A stretch of 64,000 nucleotides of DNA from DASPJR01 sp035628505 (lineage in GTDB: Bacteria > Planctomycetota > SZUA-567 > H5-PLA8). Of the stretch, positions 42,783-51,879 are shown in pieces (position 1 is the first letter of the stretch; each line of letters starts with the position of its first letter). The position numbers and the translations under genes are program-made. Under the pieces are notes generated by a model. The model had not been told where the DNA came from, made no database searches, and worked only from the letters and a program-made list of their open reading frames with translations. The stretch lies in contig DASPJR010000118.1 in NCBI GenBank assembly GCA_035628505.1, forward strand, positions 21,688 to 85,687, written 5' to 3'.

Positions 42783-43937
42783 TCATCTCTTTTCCAGCGC
42801 CTGAAAATACAGTGCCTCGGTCCGCTCCGCAATCGCGGCGGCGGTAAATTCGCTCAACACCTTTTTCCTGCCCGCTTCGCCCATCGCCCGCGACTTCGCC
42901 GGATCATTCAGCAGCGCAAGCACAGCCATGGTAAGCGCATCGACATCGCCGGGCTTCACGAGGATTCCCGTACGTCCATCGTCCACGACTTCGCGCGTGC
43001 CGCCAACATCCGTCGCGATGACCGGCACGCCCATGGCGCCTGCCTGTTTGAGCACGGTTGAGCTTGCTTCGCGGGTGACGGACGTCAGCGCCAGCAGATC
43101 GAAGCTCGCCATCACGTTGACCATGTCTTTGCGGAAGCCCAGCATGTGAAAACGCGAGCCCAGATCCAGTCTTGCGAGCTCGGCGCGGATTGGTTCATCG
43201 AGCGGGCCGTGGCCCGCCATGGCGAAGTGAACGTCCCGGTGCAATTTCATTACGCGAGCGGCCGTGGCGACGAAATCGAGCGGCGCCTTGTCGGGATGAA
43301 AGTTCGCAACGAAGCCGACCAGCGGCGTCGCGTCCGAAAGCTTCAGCTCCCGCCGCACCGCTCGTTCGACACTCGGCGCGGATACAAATTCCTGCGGCAG
43401 AGGTGAATGCAGCACGGCCAGGCGCTCGGCTTCGAGCAGACCGCAATCGGTGAAAAACTTCTTCTGATCTCCAAAAATGCATACGACCTGCGCGGTCTTT
43501 TTGCGGAAGAGCCAGCGGTTGGCCGCATGATTGTGAATGGGATAGATGTTATGCCGCGTGCGGATCAGCTTGGTCGTGGGGCTGAATTTGCGAATCGCCA
43601 GCGCGCCGATCCAGTGATCCTGTGAGCCGTGGCAGTGGTAGATGTCCGGCTTCTCCTTCTGCAGCAGCGACCCGAGCCGTCGGACATCGCGCAGCAGCGA
43701 AAGCGGCTTGAAGCCCTTGGTAAAGTTACACTCAGAAAAGACGGGGATTCCAGCTTCTCTGGCGCGCGCGGAGAGGTCGCTCTCTTCGGTTTTTCCGGCA
43801 GTTACTTTCGTCGGCGGGCAAGCGATGGTGATGCGGTGACTTCGCGCCGCGAGCGCTTTACTCAGTGCCAGAACGACTTCGGCCTGCCCGCCCCAATGAC
43901 GATGGAAATCAGCCTGAATAATTGTGAGCGCGCGCAT
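42783..43937 (-). CDS. GT4-family glycosyltransferase
   Basis: 384 residues from the ATG at 43937. Two Rossmann-like domains of the GT-B fold are present: the N-terminal MRALTIIQADFHRHWGGQAE and a C-terminal donor-binding region with EASSTVLKQAGAMGVPVIAT, the E-x7-E-like site of retaining GT4 enzymes, near 290. VGFVANFHPDKAPLDF near 200 is the usual start of the second domain. It transfers a sugar from a nucleotide donor, perhaps to lipopolysaccharide or a surface glycan. It stands alone, framed on both sides by copies of one repeat family. Confidence 0.9.
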   Translation of the reverse strand: MRALTIIQADFHRHWGGQAEVVLALSKALAARSHRITIACPPTKVTAGKTEESDLSARAREAGIPVFSECNFTKGFKPLSLLRDVRRLGSLLQKEKPDIYHCHGSQDHWIGALAIRKFSPTTKLIRTRHNIYPIHNHAANRWLFRKKTAQVVCIFGDQKKFFTDCGLLEAERLAVLHSPLPQEFVSAPSVERAVRRELKLSDATPLVGFVANFHPDKAPLDFVATAARVMKLHRDVHFAMAGHGPLDEPIRAELARLDLGSRFHMLGFRKDMVNVMASFDLLALTSVTREASSTVLKQAGAMGVPVIATDVGGTREVVDDGRTGILVKPGDVDALTMAVLALLNDPAKSRAMGEAGRKKVLSEFTAAAIAERTEALYFQALEKR

Positions 43938-43975
43938 GCATGAGTACCAGGCCGGCAATTTTCCCTATCCACTCC

Positions 43976-44110
43976 GTGGGTAAGGGCGGACACGAGCAGA
44001 GCGAGTGCGGGGTAAGGGGTGACGCCTGCCTTGCAAGAAACGGTTACCCCTCACCCGGGTCTCGCTGCGCTCGCTCGGCCCTGTCCCGGAGGACCAGAGG
44101 GGAGAGGGGC
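43976..44110. repeat. Imperfect inverted repeat, CCCTCTCCCC family, 5' of glycosyltransferase gene
   Basis: A diverged relative of the element at 42639-42774: GTGGGTAAGGGCGGACACGA at one end and GAGGGGAGAGGGG at the other, with TTACCCCTCACCCGG and CGCTGCGCTCGCTCGGCCCT inside. It fills the gap between the glycosyltransferase ATG and the preceding lipoprotein stop at 44112. Confidence 0.75.
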
Positions 44111-44111
44111 G

Positions 44112-45170
44112 TTAACGTCCGGGCGCGCCGCCTTTCTTCTCTTCTTCCTCTTCTGCCTTGCGGTCTCGGATCTTCGGAGCTGTGTAGGGCTTCACGCGCC
44201 GGTCTACAGCGGCCATGATGTTTTTCATTTCCTTCTCAGTCATAGTGCCGTAACAGCCAAACAGAACCTGCTCGCGGATGGCGACCATCGCCTGGTTTTT
44301 GAACAAGCGGCCCTGGTATCCTTCGGTGCCGATCGCCAGCTCGCCGATGGGGCCTTCTTTTTCCATCGCTGTTTTCACGTCTTTCAGCAGGCCTTTCAGG
44401 CTCATGCCATCGCCGGTTTCGGCGAGGAACATTTTGCATTCGCGGTTCTCTACGCGGTACAACGCCGTGACACCGCCGGCCTTAAACAGCCCCAGCCCCA
44501 ACGGATCTTCTTTGTCCAGGCGTTCGGTCGCTGGAACGCGACCTTCATACGGCAGGTAGCCGACGAGATTGATGTCCGTGATGTCGCGTGGGATGCGATC
44601 AGAGATCGCGCGGCCAAAGTTAATCAGCATGGTGCGGCGCGCGGGATCGGGATTTCCAGTCAGATCGCGAATGAGAATCAGGAAACGGTCCTGGACGATG
44701 ATCATGCGCTCGCCGTCGACCGTTCCGTGCACGCCAATTTTCACGTAACTGCCTTCAGGCAGAAGCCCCGGTCGGAGGTTTGTATATGCGCCATATGCGT
44801 TCTGCTTGCTGGACATTTCACTGACTGAGACGCGTGCCGCCGGCGGGCGGTTGGGGATGCCATATTCGGCCACCAGCGTCGACAGAGTGCCCCATTTTTT
44901 CAGAATGGCGAGCTTCTGTTTGCCACCGATCTGGGCTTCCAGGTCGGCATCGCTCATCTTGCCGGGCTTGGCAATCTGACGGTAGCTGGCAACTGCCTTG
45001 GACGGAGGAAAGACCTCTTCAAGAGGCACTTCTGCCTGCTGCACGCCATCACTGGTGATCGTGCAGCCGGGCATGCACAGGCACGCCAGCAGCGTAAGGA
45101 TGGTACACAGAATCGGTTTATGGAGACTTTTCACGGCGTGATTTATAGCTCCTGAAGTGCCGAATAGCAA
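44112..45170 (-). CDS. Lipoprotein of unknown function (DUF6599-like)
   Basis: About 352 residues from TTG 45170, or 340 from GTG 45134, which would begin the signal peptide more tightly (KSLHKPILCTILTLLAC). The LLAC box is a likely lipoprotein cleavage site. The mature part has the pattern of DUF6599 proteins (EVFPPSKAVASYRQI, GGKQKLAIL, VEYG-like and NAYGAYTNLRPGLLPEG segments); that family has no known function. The C-terminus is highly acidic (EEEEEKKGG). Both starts have shortcomings: the TTG has a close AAGGA, the GTG none. Confidence 0.7.
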   Translation of the reverse strand: MLFGTSGAINHAVKSLHKPILCTILTLLACLCMPGCTITSDGVQQAEVPLEEVFPPSKAVASYRQIAKPGKMSDADLEAQIGGKQKLAILKKWGTLSTLVAEYGIPNRPPAARVSVSEMSSKQNAYGAYTNLRPGLLPEGSYVKIGVHGTVDGERMIIVQDRFLILIRDLTGNPDPARRTMLINFGRAISDRIPRDITDINLVGYLPYEGRVPATERLDKEDPLGLGLFKAGGVTALYRVENRECKMFLAETGDGMSLKGLLKDVKTAMEKEGPIGELAIGTEGYQGRLFKNQAMVAIREQVLFGCYGTMTEKEMKNIMAAVDRRVKPYTAPKIRDRKAEEEEEKKGGAPGR

Positions 45171-45304
45171 TTTTCCTTTATGGGACTTGACCAGCCGTAC
45201 AACGCTTCAATTGTTGTGTCCACTTTTTTCTATTCCTTCTGGCCCATTGCTCGCACGGGATGGCAGGAGCGGCTGTTCTGCCGCAAAGGCTGAGGGCGAA
45301 GCAC

Positions 45305-46060
45305 ATGGACCGAGAATTCCGGGTAGGCGTTTTTGATGACATCGCCAAGGCGCAGCGCGCCGTGGATGACGCACTGGCCTCAGGAGTCAGCCAGCGCAAG
45401 ATCATGCTGGTGATGTCAGACGACCAGACGGCCAACGACCAGCAGAGCGAGCCGCAGAACGTGGAGTCCGTCGTTCATCCCGGGCAGGATACCACGCGCA
45501 GCCAACTGGGCGGAGCGACCGGTGGCGCGGTCGGCGGATTCCTGGGAGCCATGTCGCTGTTCCTGGGCGATACGCTGGATTCGCGAGCGGTCCTCTATAC
45601 CGGATTGGTTCTGGCGCTGGGAGCCGGCGCAGCTACGGGAGCTTGCGTGGCGCGCAATGTACCGAAGCTTCTGCGGCGCATGAAAGACAAGCGTTTCACT
45701 GCCCTGGTGCCCCAGCATTCGGAATATGATGATTGGCGTTCGTCGGTCGGCGGAGCGATCGGCGGTTTGTTTGGCTCAATCGCCGGCACGCTCAGCAGCT
45801 ATCTCATCGGTATTCCAAACGCATGGTTCTTTATCACCACCGGAATGTGGGCCGCGATGGCTTCGATTATTTTCGGCAATCTCGTCGGTGCAATGAGCGG
45901 CCGCGGGCTCTCGCCGCGCAACGTTGGTGGAATGGAAAACCTCGCCGACGGAGAACGGAAGATCCTTGTCTCGATCGATGTTAGCGAACAGCGTGAAAAG
46001 GCATCGCAGATCGAAGAGCTGTTGCGCCGGGATGGTGCACGTTTCGTACGCCCGGCGTGA
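45305..46060 (+). CDS. Glycine-rich membrane protein with split stress-protein-like termini
   Basis: 251 residues from ATG 45305. The first 36 residues (REFRVGVFDDIAKAQRAVDD) and the last 35 (KILVSIDVSEQREKASQIEE) are short beta-alpha-beta units resembling general-stress YflT/DUF1269-type termini. Between them are several hydrophobic, glycine-zipper segments (GGATGGAVGGFLGAMSLFLG; VGGAIGGLFGSIAGTLSSYL; GMWAAMASIIFGNLVGAM). The likely arrangement is an inner-membrane protein whose two ends pair on one face. A stress-related role is inference from resemblance. The next gene is also a small membrane protein. Confidence 0.75.
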   Translation: MDREFRVGVFDDIAKAQRAVDDALASGVSQRKIMLVMSDDQTANDQQSEPQNVESVVHPGQDTTRSQLGGATGGAVGGFLGAMSLFLGDTLDSRAVLYTGLVLALGAGAATGACVARNVPKLLRRMKDKRFTALVPQHSEYDDWRSSVGGAIGGLFGSIAGTLSSYLIGIPNAWFFITTGMWAAMASIIFGNLVGAMSGRGLSPRNVGGMENLADGERKILVSIDVSEQREKASQIEELLRRDGARFVRPA

Positions 46061-46346
46061 TTACGATTGAACATGCACATTTTACCAGAATGTTCTGGGG
46101 TGCTGTTGCCTTAAGTAGAAGGGTCAGTGCCGGGACCGCGACGCGCGCCCAGTTTTCAACTGGGAGAATGAACGCCCTGGATGCTGGGGTGCAGGCACGC
46201 CCCGGCATTGGCCTTCCCTTCACACCACAACTCCTGAAAATCAGCGCCAAGGCGATTGGTTTGCGTGTTATCCGCGCAGGGTAGCGCCGTGCGCTGCGAT
46301 GCTCAGAAGAAGAGCGGGGGAGGGTCTCTAGAGAGCGGAGACAATC
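46061..46346. other. Gap between two membrane-protein genes
   Basis: 286 bases with no convincing gene. It contains a CCCAGTTTTCAACTGGG hairpin near 46149 and an imperfect TGCTGGGGTGCAGG/CACGCCCCGGCA hairpin near 46182. A 75-codon open frame overlapping the preceding stop lacks a ribosome site. Confidence 0.5.
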
Positions 46347-46634
46347 ATGGTTACAACATACGAAGACGTTTCGGAAAAAGTCGAAGAGATGATGCCGTCG
46401 TCGATGACCGAAAAGCACCAGCAGGAAGACGTGGTCACCACGAACATCGAACGCGTGACCTCCAAGGTACCTTCGGGCGTGTTCCTGGGTCTTGGCATTG
46501 CCTGTATCGCGGCGTCAGCGTCGCTGGCTCTGGCCGGAAAGACCAAGCAGGCCAATTTCGTCGGAATGTGGGTCCCAACGATTCTGATTATGGGGCTGTA
46601 CAATAAGCTCGTGAAGCAGCACGAACCTCATTAA
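46347..46634 (+). CDS. Small membrane protein, unknown function
   Basis: 95 residues. An acidic, polar N-terminus (TTYEDVSEKVEEMMPSSMTE) is followed by two hydrophobic helices (VFLGLGIACIAASASLALAG and FVGMWVPTILIMGLYNKLV). A GCGGAGA ribosome site lies eight bases before the ATG. No family is recognised. Downstream, a hairpin derived from a dispersed repeat serves as terminator between this gene and the convergent one. Confidence 0.75.
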   Translation: MVTTYEDVSEKVEEMMPSSMTEKHQQEDVVTTNIERVTSKVPSGVFLGLGIACIAASASLALAGKTKQANFVGMWVPTILIMGLYNKLVKQHEPH

Positions 46635-46638
46635 TTTG

Positions 46639-46680
46639 CGACGAGTGACGAGTGACGGGTGGCGCTTAGCCACCCGTTTT
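46639..46680. repeat. Repeat of the GACGAGTGACG family forming a terminator
   Basis: GCGACGAGTGACGAGTGACG runs into a hairpin ACGGGTGGC/GCCACCCGT (46655-46676) followed by TTTTATTT. It belongs to the family at 32441-32524 and ends transcription of the plus-strand gene, one base short of the convergent gene's stop region. Confidence 0.8.
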
Positions 46681-49051
46681 ATTTGTAGAGTAGATATTTC
46701 TGACGCCGAACTTTGAACGAATCCAGCTTCTCCGCCCATAGTCTCTTGATCTCTTGAAGTGGCGCTGCCTTCTTGACTTCATTCAGCGTCTGCACGTCGG
46801 CGAGCAGCACATTAAACTTCTCGATCGTAAATTCCCTTGGATACAGCGCGTTAAGCGTGGTTGCGGCGGCGATACCGATGTCGACGGAAGCGCACTGCGC
46901 GCGATCGGTGACGACGATGCCGACTCCGCCACAGAGCTGGCCCTTGAAGACGCTTGCCGCTGGTGTGAAGCGGACGGGATAGAAGCGTACGCCCGGAAGA
47001 TTCAAGCGGTTCATTGCCGCGGTAAATTTCAGATCGTCCACATACGGCGCACCGAATACTTCGAATGGCCGGTCCGTGCCACGGCCAACGGAAAGCGAAG
47101 TAAATTCCAGGAGGCCTACGCCAGGATAGAGCCCGGCGGCGGCCACGCTGCGCATGTTAGGGGAGGGGTTGATCCACGGGAGGCCGGTCTCGTCAAACCA
47201 CATCTTCCGCGACCAGTTCTCAAGTGGGATGACCGTCAGTTGTGCGTTAAAGCCGCGCTCATCGTTGAACATTTTTGCCAGCTCGCCCGCCGTCATGCCG
47301 TGGCGCACCGGAATTGAATGGAACGCTGTGAACGTGCTTTCACCGCCGTGAACAGGGCCTTCGATATCCACTCCATTGACGGGATTCACGCGATCGAGCA
47401 CGAAGAATATTTTCCCGGACTTTGATGCGGCCTCGAGGCTCAAGCCGAGCGTCGACATGTAGGTATAAAACCGGCAGCCAATGTCCTGGATGTCGAAGAC
47501 CAGCGCGTCCAGTTCCGCAAGCTGCTCGGCCTTCGGCGCGCGCGATTCGCCGTACAAGCTGTAGACGGGAAGGCCTGTTTTCTCATCGACGCTGTCGCTG
47601 ACCTTTGCATCGATGTCGCCGCGGATGCCATGCTCGGGACAAAACAGCGCCTTCAGCGTTACGCCGGGCGCAGCCTTGAGCAGGTCGATCGTCGCGTTGC
47701 GCTTGCGATCGATGCCCGTCTGGTTCGTGATCAGCCCGATCTTCAGTCCTTTAAGATCAGTGAAATTCCGCGCCGCGAGTGAATCGATGCCGTTCAGCAC
47801 GTCGGCCGGCCGCTTTGGCAACGCTCCAGGCACATGGCCGAAATCAAAGTCGGCAATCGCCTCCGCGGCGAGCGTGCCGAGCGCTGCCTGCAGCGGAAGA
47901 ATGTTGCCTTTGCCGTCCGGATGAACGCGGTTGGTCAGCAGAATCCAGAATGACTTCGAAAACGGATCGATCCACAGGCACGTGCCGGTGAAGCCGGTGT
48001 GTCCATACGAGCCCAGCGGAAAAACCTGTCCGCGCGGGCGGCTGTAGCCGGTATCAATGTCCCATCCCAGACCGCGCCGCGCGCCGAGCGTCTCGGGCGT
48101 GTGAACGCTTGTCATCAGCGCGATTGTTTCCGGCTTGAAGACGCCCGTGCCGCCGCTGAGCATCATGCGGGCGAAGCGGGCGATATCCGCGGCAGTCGTG
48201 AACAGCCCCGCATGCCCCGCAACGCCGCCCATGCGCGCGCATTTCGGATCGTGAACGCTGCCGCGCAGAATTTCTTCGCCACGTTTTTCAGTCGGCGCAA
48301 TGCGGCTGCGCAGGGAAGCGTCCGGCAGAAAGCGCGTATCGCTCATCTTAAGGGGCGCGTAAATCTCGCTCGCGGCGAATGCGTCGACACCTCTTCCGCT
48401 TACGCGCCGGACGAGCTCGCCGAGAAGGATGAATCCGACATCGCTGTACTTGAACTCGGTGCCCGGCGCCGCCGTGAGTTTTTCTGCGCAACACTGTTTA
48501 AAGGCTTCGTCGCTGCCTGGCTGGGAAAGACCGATTCCGGGGCGCAGGCCAGACGTGTGCGTCAGCAGATGCCGCACAGTCACTCTTTCTTTTCCGTCGC
48601 CAGTGAATTCAGGCAGGTACGTACAGACGGGCTCGTCCAGCTTGATTTTGCCGCGCTCAATCAGCAGCATCACGGACGGTGCCGTGGCCAGAACTTTCGT
48701 CAACGATGCGGCATCGAAGATCGTGTCCTCCGTCATCGGTTCGACATCGGGCACGAGCGCCCGGTTGCCGTACGCGCGGTGGTACGACTCACCGTTGTGC
48801 TCCAGCCAAAGCACCGCGCCGGGCATGCGCTTTTCTGCGATGGCGGCAGTGATCGCCGCATCCATCTCTGCAAGTTTGCTCGGCTGGAAAACAGCCTTAG
48901 GAGCCGGCGGCGCGCTGGGAGCGGCTGGCGCGACAGTCGCGGGCGTTTTCGCGGGAGCTGCCGGGAGTGCCGGGGCAGACGGCGACGAACTGCAGCCTGC
49001 AAGCAACACACTGAGAAAAAACGTAAGCGAAATGTAAAGCGTCTTGCGCAT
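46679..49051 (-). CDS. Lipoprotein fusing a serine beta-lactamase-type hydrolase and a NamZ (DUF1343) domain
   Basis: 790 residues. A lipoprotein signal (LLAGC, Cys20) and an Ala/Pro linker precede a class C beta-lactamase/PBP-fold domain (about 58-400) with S116-L-T-K119, Y202-S-D and HTG (SYGHTGFTG near 348). Residues about 425-790 are a DUF1343/NamZ domain (LKIGLITNQTGIDRKRN, CPEHGIRGD, VFDIQDIGCRFYTYM, DRVNPVNG), known elsewhere as exo-acting N-acetylmuramidase. The combination points to peptidoglycan turnover or recycling at the envelope. No other recycling genes (anmK, murQ) are adjacent. Confidence 0.92.
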   Translation of the reverse strand: MRKTLYISLTFFLSVLLAGCSSSPSAPALPAAPAKTPATVAPAAPSAPPAPKAVFQPSKLAEMDAAITAAIAEKRMPGAVLWLEHNGESYHRAYGNRALVPDVEPMTEDTIFDAASLTKVLATAPSVMLLIERGKIKLDEPVCTYLPEFTGDGKERVTVRHLLTHTSGLRPGIGLSQPGSDEAFKQCCAEKLTAAPGTEFKYSDVGFILLGELVRRVSGRGVDAFAASEIYAPLKMSDTRFLPDASLRSRIAPTEKRGEEILRGSVHDPKCARMGGVAGHAGLFTTAADIARFARMMLSGGTGVFKPETIALMTSVHTPETLGARRGLGWDIDTGYSRPRGQVFPLGSYGHTGFTGTCLWIDPFSKSFWILLTNRVHPDGKGNILPLQAALGTLAAEAIADFDFGHVPGALPKRPADVLNGIDSLAARNFTDLKGLKIGLITNQTGIDRKRNATIDLLKAAPGVTLKALFCPEHGIRGDIDAKVSDSVDEKTGLPVYSLYGESRAPKAEQLAELDALVFDIQDIGCRFYTYMSTLGLSLEAASKSGKIFFVLDRVNPVNGVDIEGPVHGGESTFTAFHSIPVRHGMTAGELAKMFNDERGFNAQLTVIPLENWSRKMWFDETGLPWINPSPNMRSVAAAGLYPGVGLLEFTSLSVGRGTDRPFEVFGAPYVDDLKFTAAMNRLNLPGVRFYPVRFTPAASVFKGQLCGGVGIVVTDRAQCASVDIGIAAATTLNALYPREFTIEKFNVLLADVQTLNEVKKAAPLQEIKRLWAEKLDSFKVRRQKYLLYK

Positions 49052-49119
49052 GGCGCCGTTTTAGACTTTTTGCCTGCGTCTGGCCATCGTAAAAGAGAAG
49101 AGGAGGCGAGGTCGATTCA

Positions 49120-49806
49120 GTGACAGAGTTTAAGCCAGGCGACAAAGTCCATCATCCGCTCTTCGGAGCCGGCACGATCCGCGCCATCAGCGGGTCGGGT
49201 CCGGACGCAAAGATTACCATCGACTTTTCGGCCAGCGTTGGGCAGAAAAAATTGCTCGCGAGCGTCGCCAACCTGCGGTCTGCAGGAGCAGACACGCCGC
49301 TGGCGCCGGCCGCTGCGTGGTTCGAGATCCTGGACGCGCAACTGGATCCACGCTCCGGCCGTCGGCCATTACGCGATAAGATCGTAGATGGAATCCTTCA
49401 CGCGCTGCGGCAGACTGAATTCTGGATTGCGGTCCGCGAACGCGTGCGCACGCGCGGCTCGGCGCCACGCGTACTTGACGACATCAGCGGAAAACTGGCT
49501 TGTTCGCTGACGGGCTTGTTGCACATGAAACTGACAATCAAGCATGCGGAGCTGATCCGGCCGACCGAGGCCGTGCTTTCGCAAAGTATTTTTGATGAGC
49601 TCGCGTCGCGTTTTCTGGCCGACTTCGCGCTGCCTCGTGTGTCGCCGAAGATCGAAACGAATATTGAGTGGGACGAGGACCAGGCGATTGTGATTGATGA
49701 TGCGCCGCCTGAAAACCTGCCGGATCGCGACCCGCGGCGCCGCCCGGTCCGCGTCACTCCTAAGGGTGTGATCAAGTCACGCCCGAAGCGGCGCGACGAT
49801 TACTGA
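49120..49806 (+). CDS. N-terminal Tudor (UvrD/PcrA C-terminal-like) domain protein
   Basis: 228 residues from a GTG with a strong AGGAGG site. Residues about 3-55 (FKPGDKVHHPLFGAGTIRAI...KKLLASVANL) match the Tudor-like domain at the C-terminus of UvrD/PcrA helicases, which contacts RNA polymerase. The remainder is helical, then acidic (NIEWDEDQAIVIDDAPPEN) and ends very basic (SRPKRRDDY). No helicase domain is present. It lies 12 bases before the metallopeptidase/VWA gene, so the two should be co-expressed; a joint role in transcription-linked or proteolytic control is a guess. Confidence 0.8.
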   Translation: MTEFKPGDKVHHPLFGAGTIRAISGSGPDAKITIDFSASVGQKKLLASVANLRSAGADTPLAPAAAWFEILDAQLDPRSGRRPLRDKIVDGILHALRQTEFWIAVRERVRTRGSAPRVLDDISGKLACSLTGLLHMKLTIKHAELIRPTEAVLSQSIFDELASRFLADFALPRVSPKIETNIEWDEDQAIVIDDAPPENLPDRDPRRRPVRVTPKGVIKSRPKRRDDY

Positions 49807-49818
49807 TCGGAATCCTGC

Positions 49819-51624
49819 GTGGCCAAGCAACCTCCGCCGATGGACGAGAAGACGCTGAAGATTTCAACGCAGCGTATCGAGCGCGCGTGGGAGTCGCTGC
49901 GCAAACACCCGCTCACCGGGCCGCTGGTGCAGCGCGCGAAACTGAAGATCATCGATTACCAGCCCCAGGTTCCGGCGATGTTCACGACCGTTTCCTCCAG
50001 CGGCGAAGTGTACGCCAACCCGTTCAATCATCCGCGCACGCCGGGCGAGTGGGAATTCACGCTCGCGCACGCGCTGCTGCACCTGGCCTTCGGACATGTG
50101 AACCGCTCCAGGCGCGGCATTCTCTGGAACATCGCCTGCGATTGCGTGGTGAACGAATTTCTCTCGCGCATGCGCATCGGCACGCAGCCTGAAAAACTGC
50201 TGCGCCTGCCGCCGGGCATGCCTAACGATGAAGAGAAGCTCTTTACGATGTGGTCGCAGAGCGGCAGTCCGGCGAAGGGCGAGACGACCAATGGCACCGC
50301 CATGGACATGGTCATCGCCGGGCCAAGCAAGGCCAACTGGGCCGATATTTTCGCGCGTGCGATCCGCCGCGCGGCGCAGCAGTCGCTCAGTGCCGCCGCA
50401 GGCGACGATGCCGAGCTATCGCCGGCGCACCAGGCACGAGCCTGGTTCGTCAAAAATTATCCGCTGCTCGGCGCCGTGCTGCAGCACTTCAAGATTATTG
50501 AAGACGCGCGGCTATGTGAACGCATGAGCGTGCGGGTTGCGGCAGTCAATCCCAAGCGCCGCGAGCTGATACTCAATCCCGGCTGGGCGATGAGCCCGCA
50601 GGAATACCGCTACGTGATGGCGCATATGGCGCTGCATGCCGCGCTGCAGCACATCCAGCGGCGCAAAGGGCGCGATGTTTTTATCTGGAACGCAGCGTGT
50701 GATTACTGCATCAACGATTGGCTGTCGAAAATTGTGCTTCTCCAGAAAATGTGCAAGCCGCCGGGCGAAGGCAACTTGCTATCTGTCGAGTTCCAGAATC
50801 AGCGGCCGGAGGCGATTTACGACACGCTGATGCGTAACGAGAAGGCCGCGCGCAAGCTCGTCACATTTGCCGGTGAAGGCGCCTGTGATCTATTGGGAAT
50901 GGCAGGCGGGGAGCCTGGAAAAGAGGCGCCCTCACCGGGCATCGACCGCCTGCTCCTCGACGCGTTGCTGCGTGGATATCAGATCCATACCGAATCTGGC
51001 CGCGGGCCGCTGCCCTATACGTTGATCGACGAAATTCGCGCGCTCGAGCATCCGCCGCTGCCGTGGGACGTGCAGCTTGCGCGCTGGTTCGACGAACATG
51101 TTCCGCCCGTCGAGCGTGTCCGCACGTACGGTCGGCCCTCACGCCGCCAGAGCGCCACGCCCAACATAGCGCGTCCGCGGTATATCTGGCCGGACGATGA
51201 AACAGTGCAACGCGGCACCTTTGGTTTGCTGATCGATTGCAGCGGAAACTTCGCGTCAGCTCTGCTGCGGCTGGTGCTCGGAGCAATCAGCACGTATGCC
51301 CTGTCACGAAATATTTCTTCGATACGCGTCGTTCTGACCGGGAGTGAAGTTCTGGATCTTGGCTCGGTGCCGGCGGAAGATCTGGCGCAGCGTGTGCGGC
51401 CGCTCACGGCCCGCGTATCGGAAAACCAGCCAGCGGTGGCGTTGTTAGAGCATGCGCGCGACTTTCCCAGCGACGCGCCGCTGCTGATCGTGACGGGCTT
51501 GCCATGCGATAAAATCGATACGCGACGCGAGCACGCGTGGCTGGTGCGCGACGGCGGCAGGCTGCCGTTCCGCAGCACGGCGCCGCTCATCGAAGTTTCT
51601 GAAGACGAGCCGGCGGATGGCTGA
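49819..51624 (+). CDS. Duplicated DUF2201-like metallopeptidase/VWA protein with degenerate active sites
   Basis: 601 residues from a GTG (ATG 49840 is an alternative). Two copies of a DUF2201 N-terminal metallopeptidase-like unit are present: HALLH at 84-88 with NIACDCVVN, and HMALH at 269-273 with NAACDYCIN. Both keep the two histidines and the aspartate, but the glutamate of HExxH is Ala or Met. The C-terminal DUF2201/VWA-like domain begins FGLLIDCSGN (D473); the usual metal-site DxSGS/T reads D-C-S-G-N. Such proteins usually pair with a MoxR AAA ATPase, which is missing here. The partner is the preceding Tudor gene. I infer a non-catalytic, binding or scaffold function. Confidence 0.85.
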   Translation: MAKQPPPMDEKTLKISTQRIERAWESLRKHPLTGPLVQRAKLKIIDYQPQVPAMFTTVSSSGEVYANPFNHPRTPGEWEFTLAHALLHLAFGHVNRSRRGILWNIACDCVVNEFLSRMRIGTQPEKLLRLPPGMPNDEEKLFTMWSQSGSPAKGETTNGTAMDMVIAGPSKANWADIFARAIRRAAQQSLSAAAGDDAELSPAHQARAWFVKNYPLLGAVLQHFKIIEDARLCERMSVRVAAVNPKRRELILNPGWAMSPQEYRYVMAHMALHAALQHIQRRKGRDVFIWNAACDYCINDWLSKIVLLQKMCKPPGEGNLLSVEFQNQRPEAIYDTLMRNEKAARKLVTFAGEGACDLLGMAGGEPGKEAPSPGIDRLLLDALLRGYQIHTESGRGPLPYTLIDEIRALEHPPLPWDVQLARWFDEHVPPVERVRTYGRPSRRQSATPNIARPRYIWPDDETVQRGTFGLLIDCSGNFASALLRLVLGAISTYALSRNISSIRVVLTGSEVLDLGSVPAEDLAQRVRPLTARVSENQPAVALLEHARDFPSDAPLLIVTGLPCDKIDTRREHAWLVRDGGRLPFRSTAPLIEVSEDEPADG

Positions 51625-51879
51625 ATCCTGGCGTTTCCTCACGGCGCAATCGGGTAAAAGTTGCTGGCGCAAGAGTTAAGCGCGTTTCCGCTGAGCCGTC
51701 CGGAGCATTTGCGTAAGTACCGGCGGCACAAGCGCGTATCACGATCAAGAAAATCGCAAAATCCTTTTGTCAGATCGGCACTAAAGATGCGTTAATAGCT
51801 CATAGATCAGCGCTTGTCGCATTCTGCGTAGAGGCGGAAGTGGCTGAAAAAGAACTTCCAGGTCAAAAAGGAGTGCGGC

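Noticed and set aside
46057..46284. A 75-codon frame overlapping the end of the glycine-rich membrane protein gene
   Set aside because: No ribosome site, sequence includes hairpin-forming repeats, no helix or domain visible.
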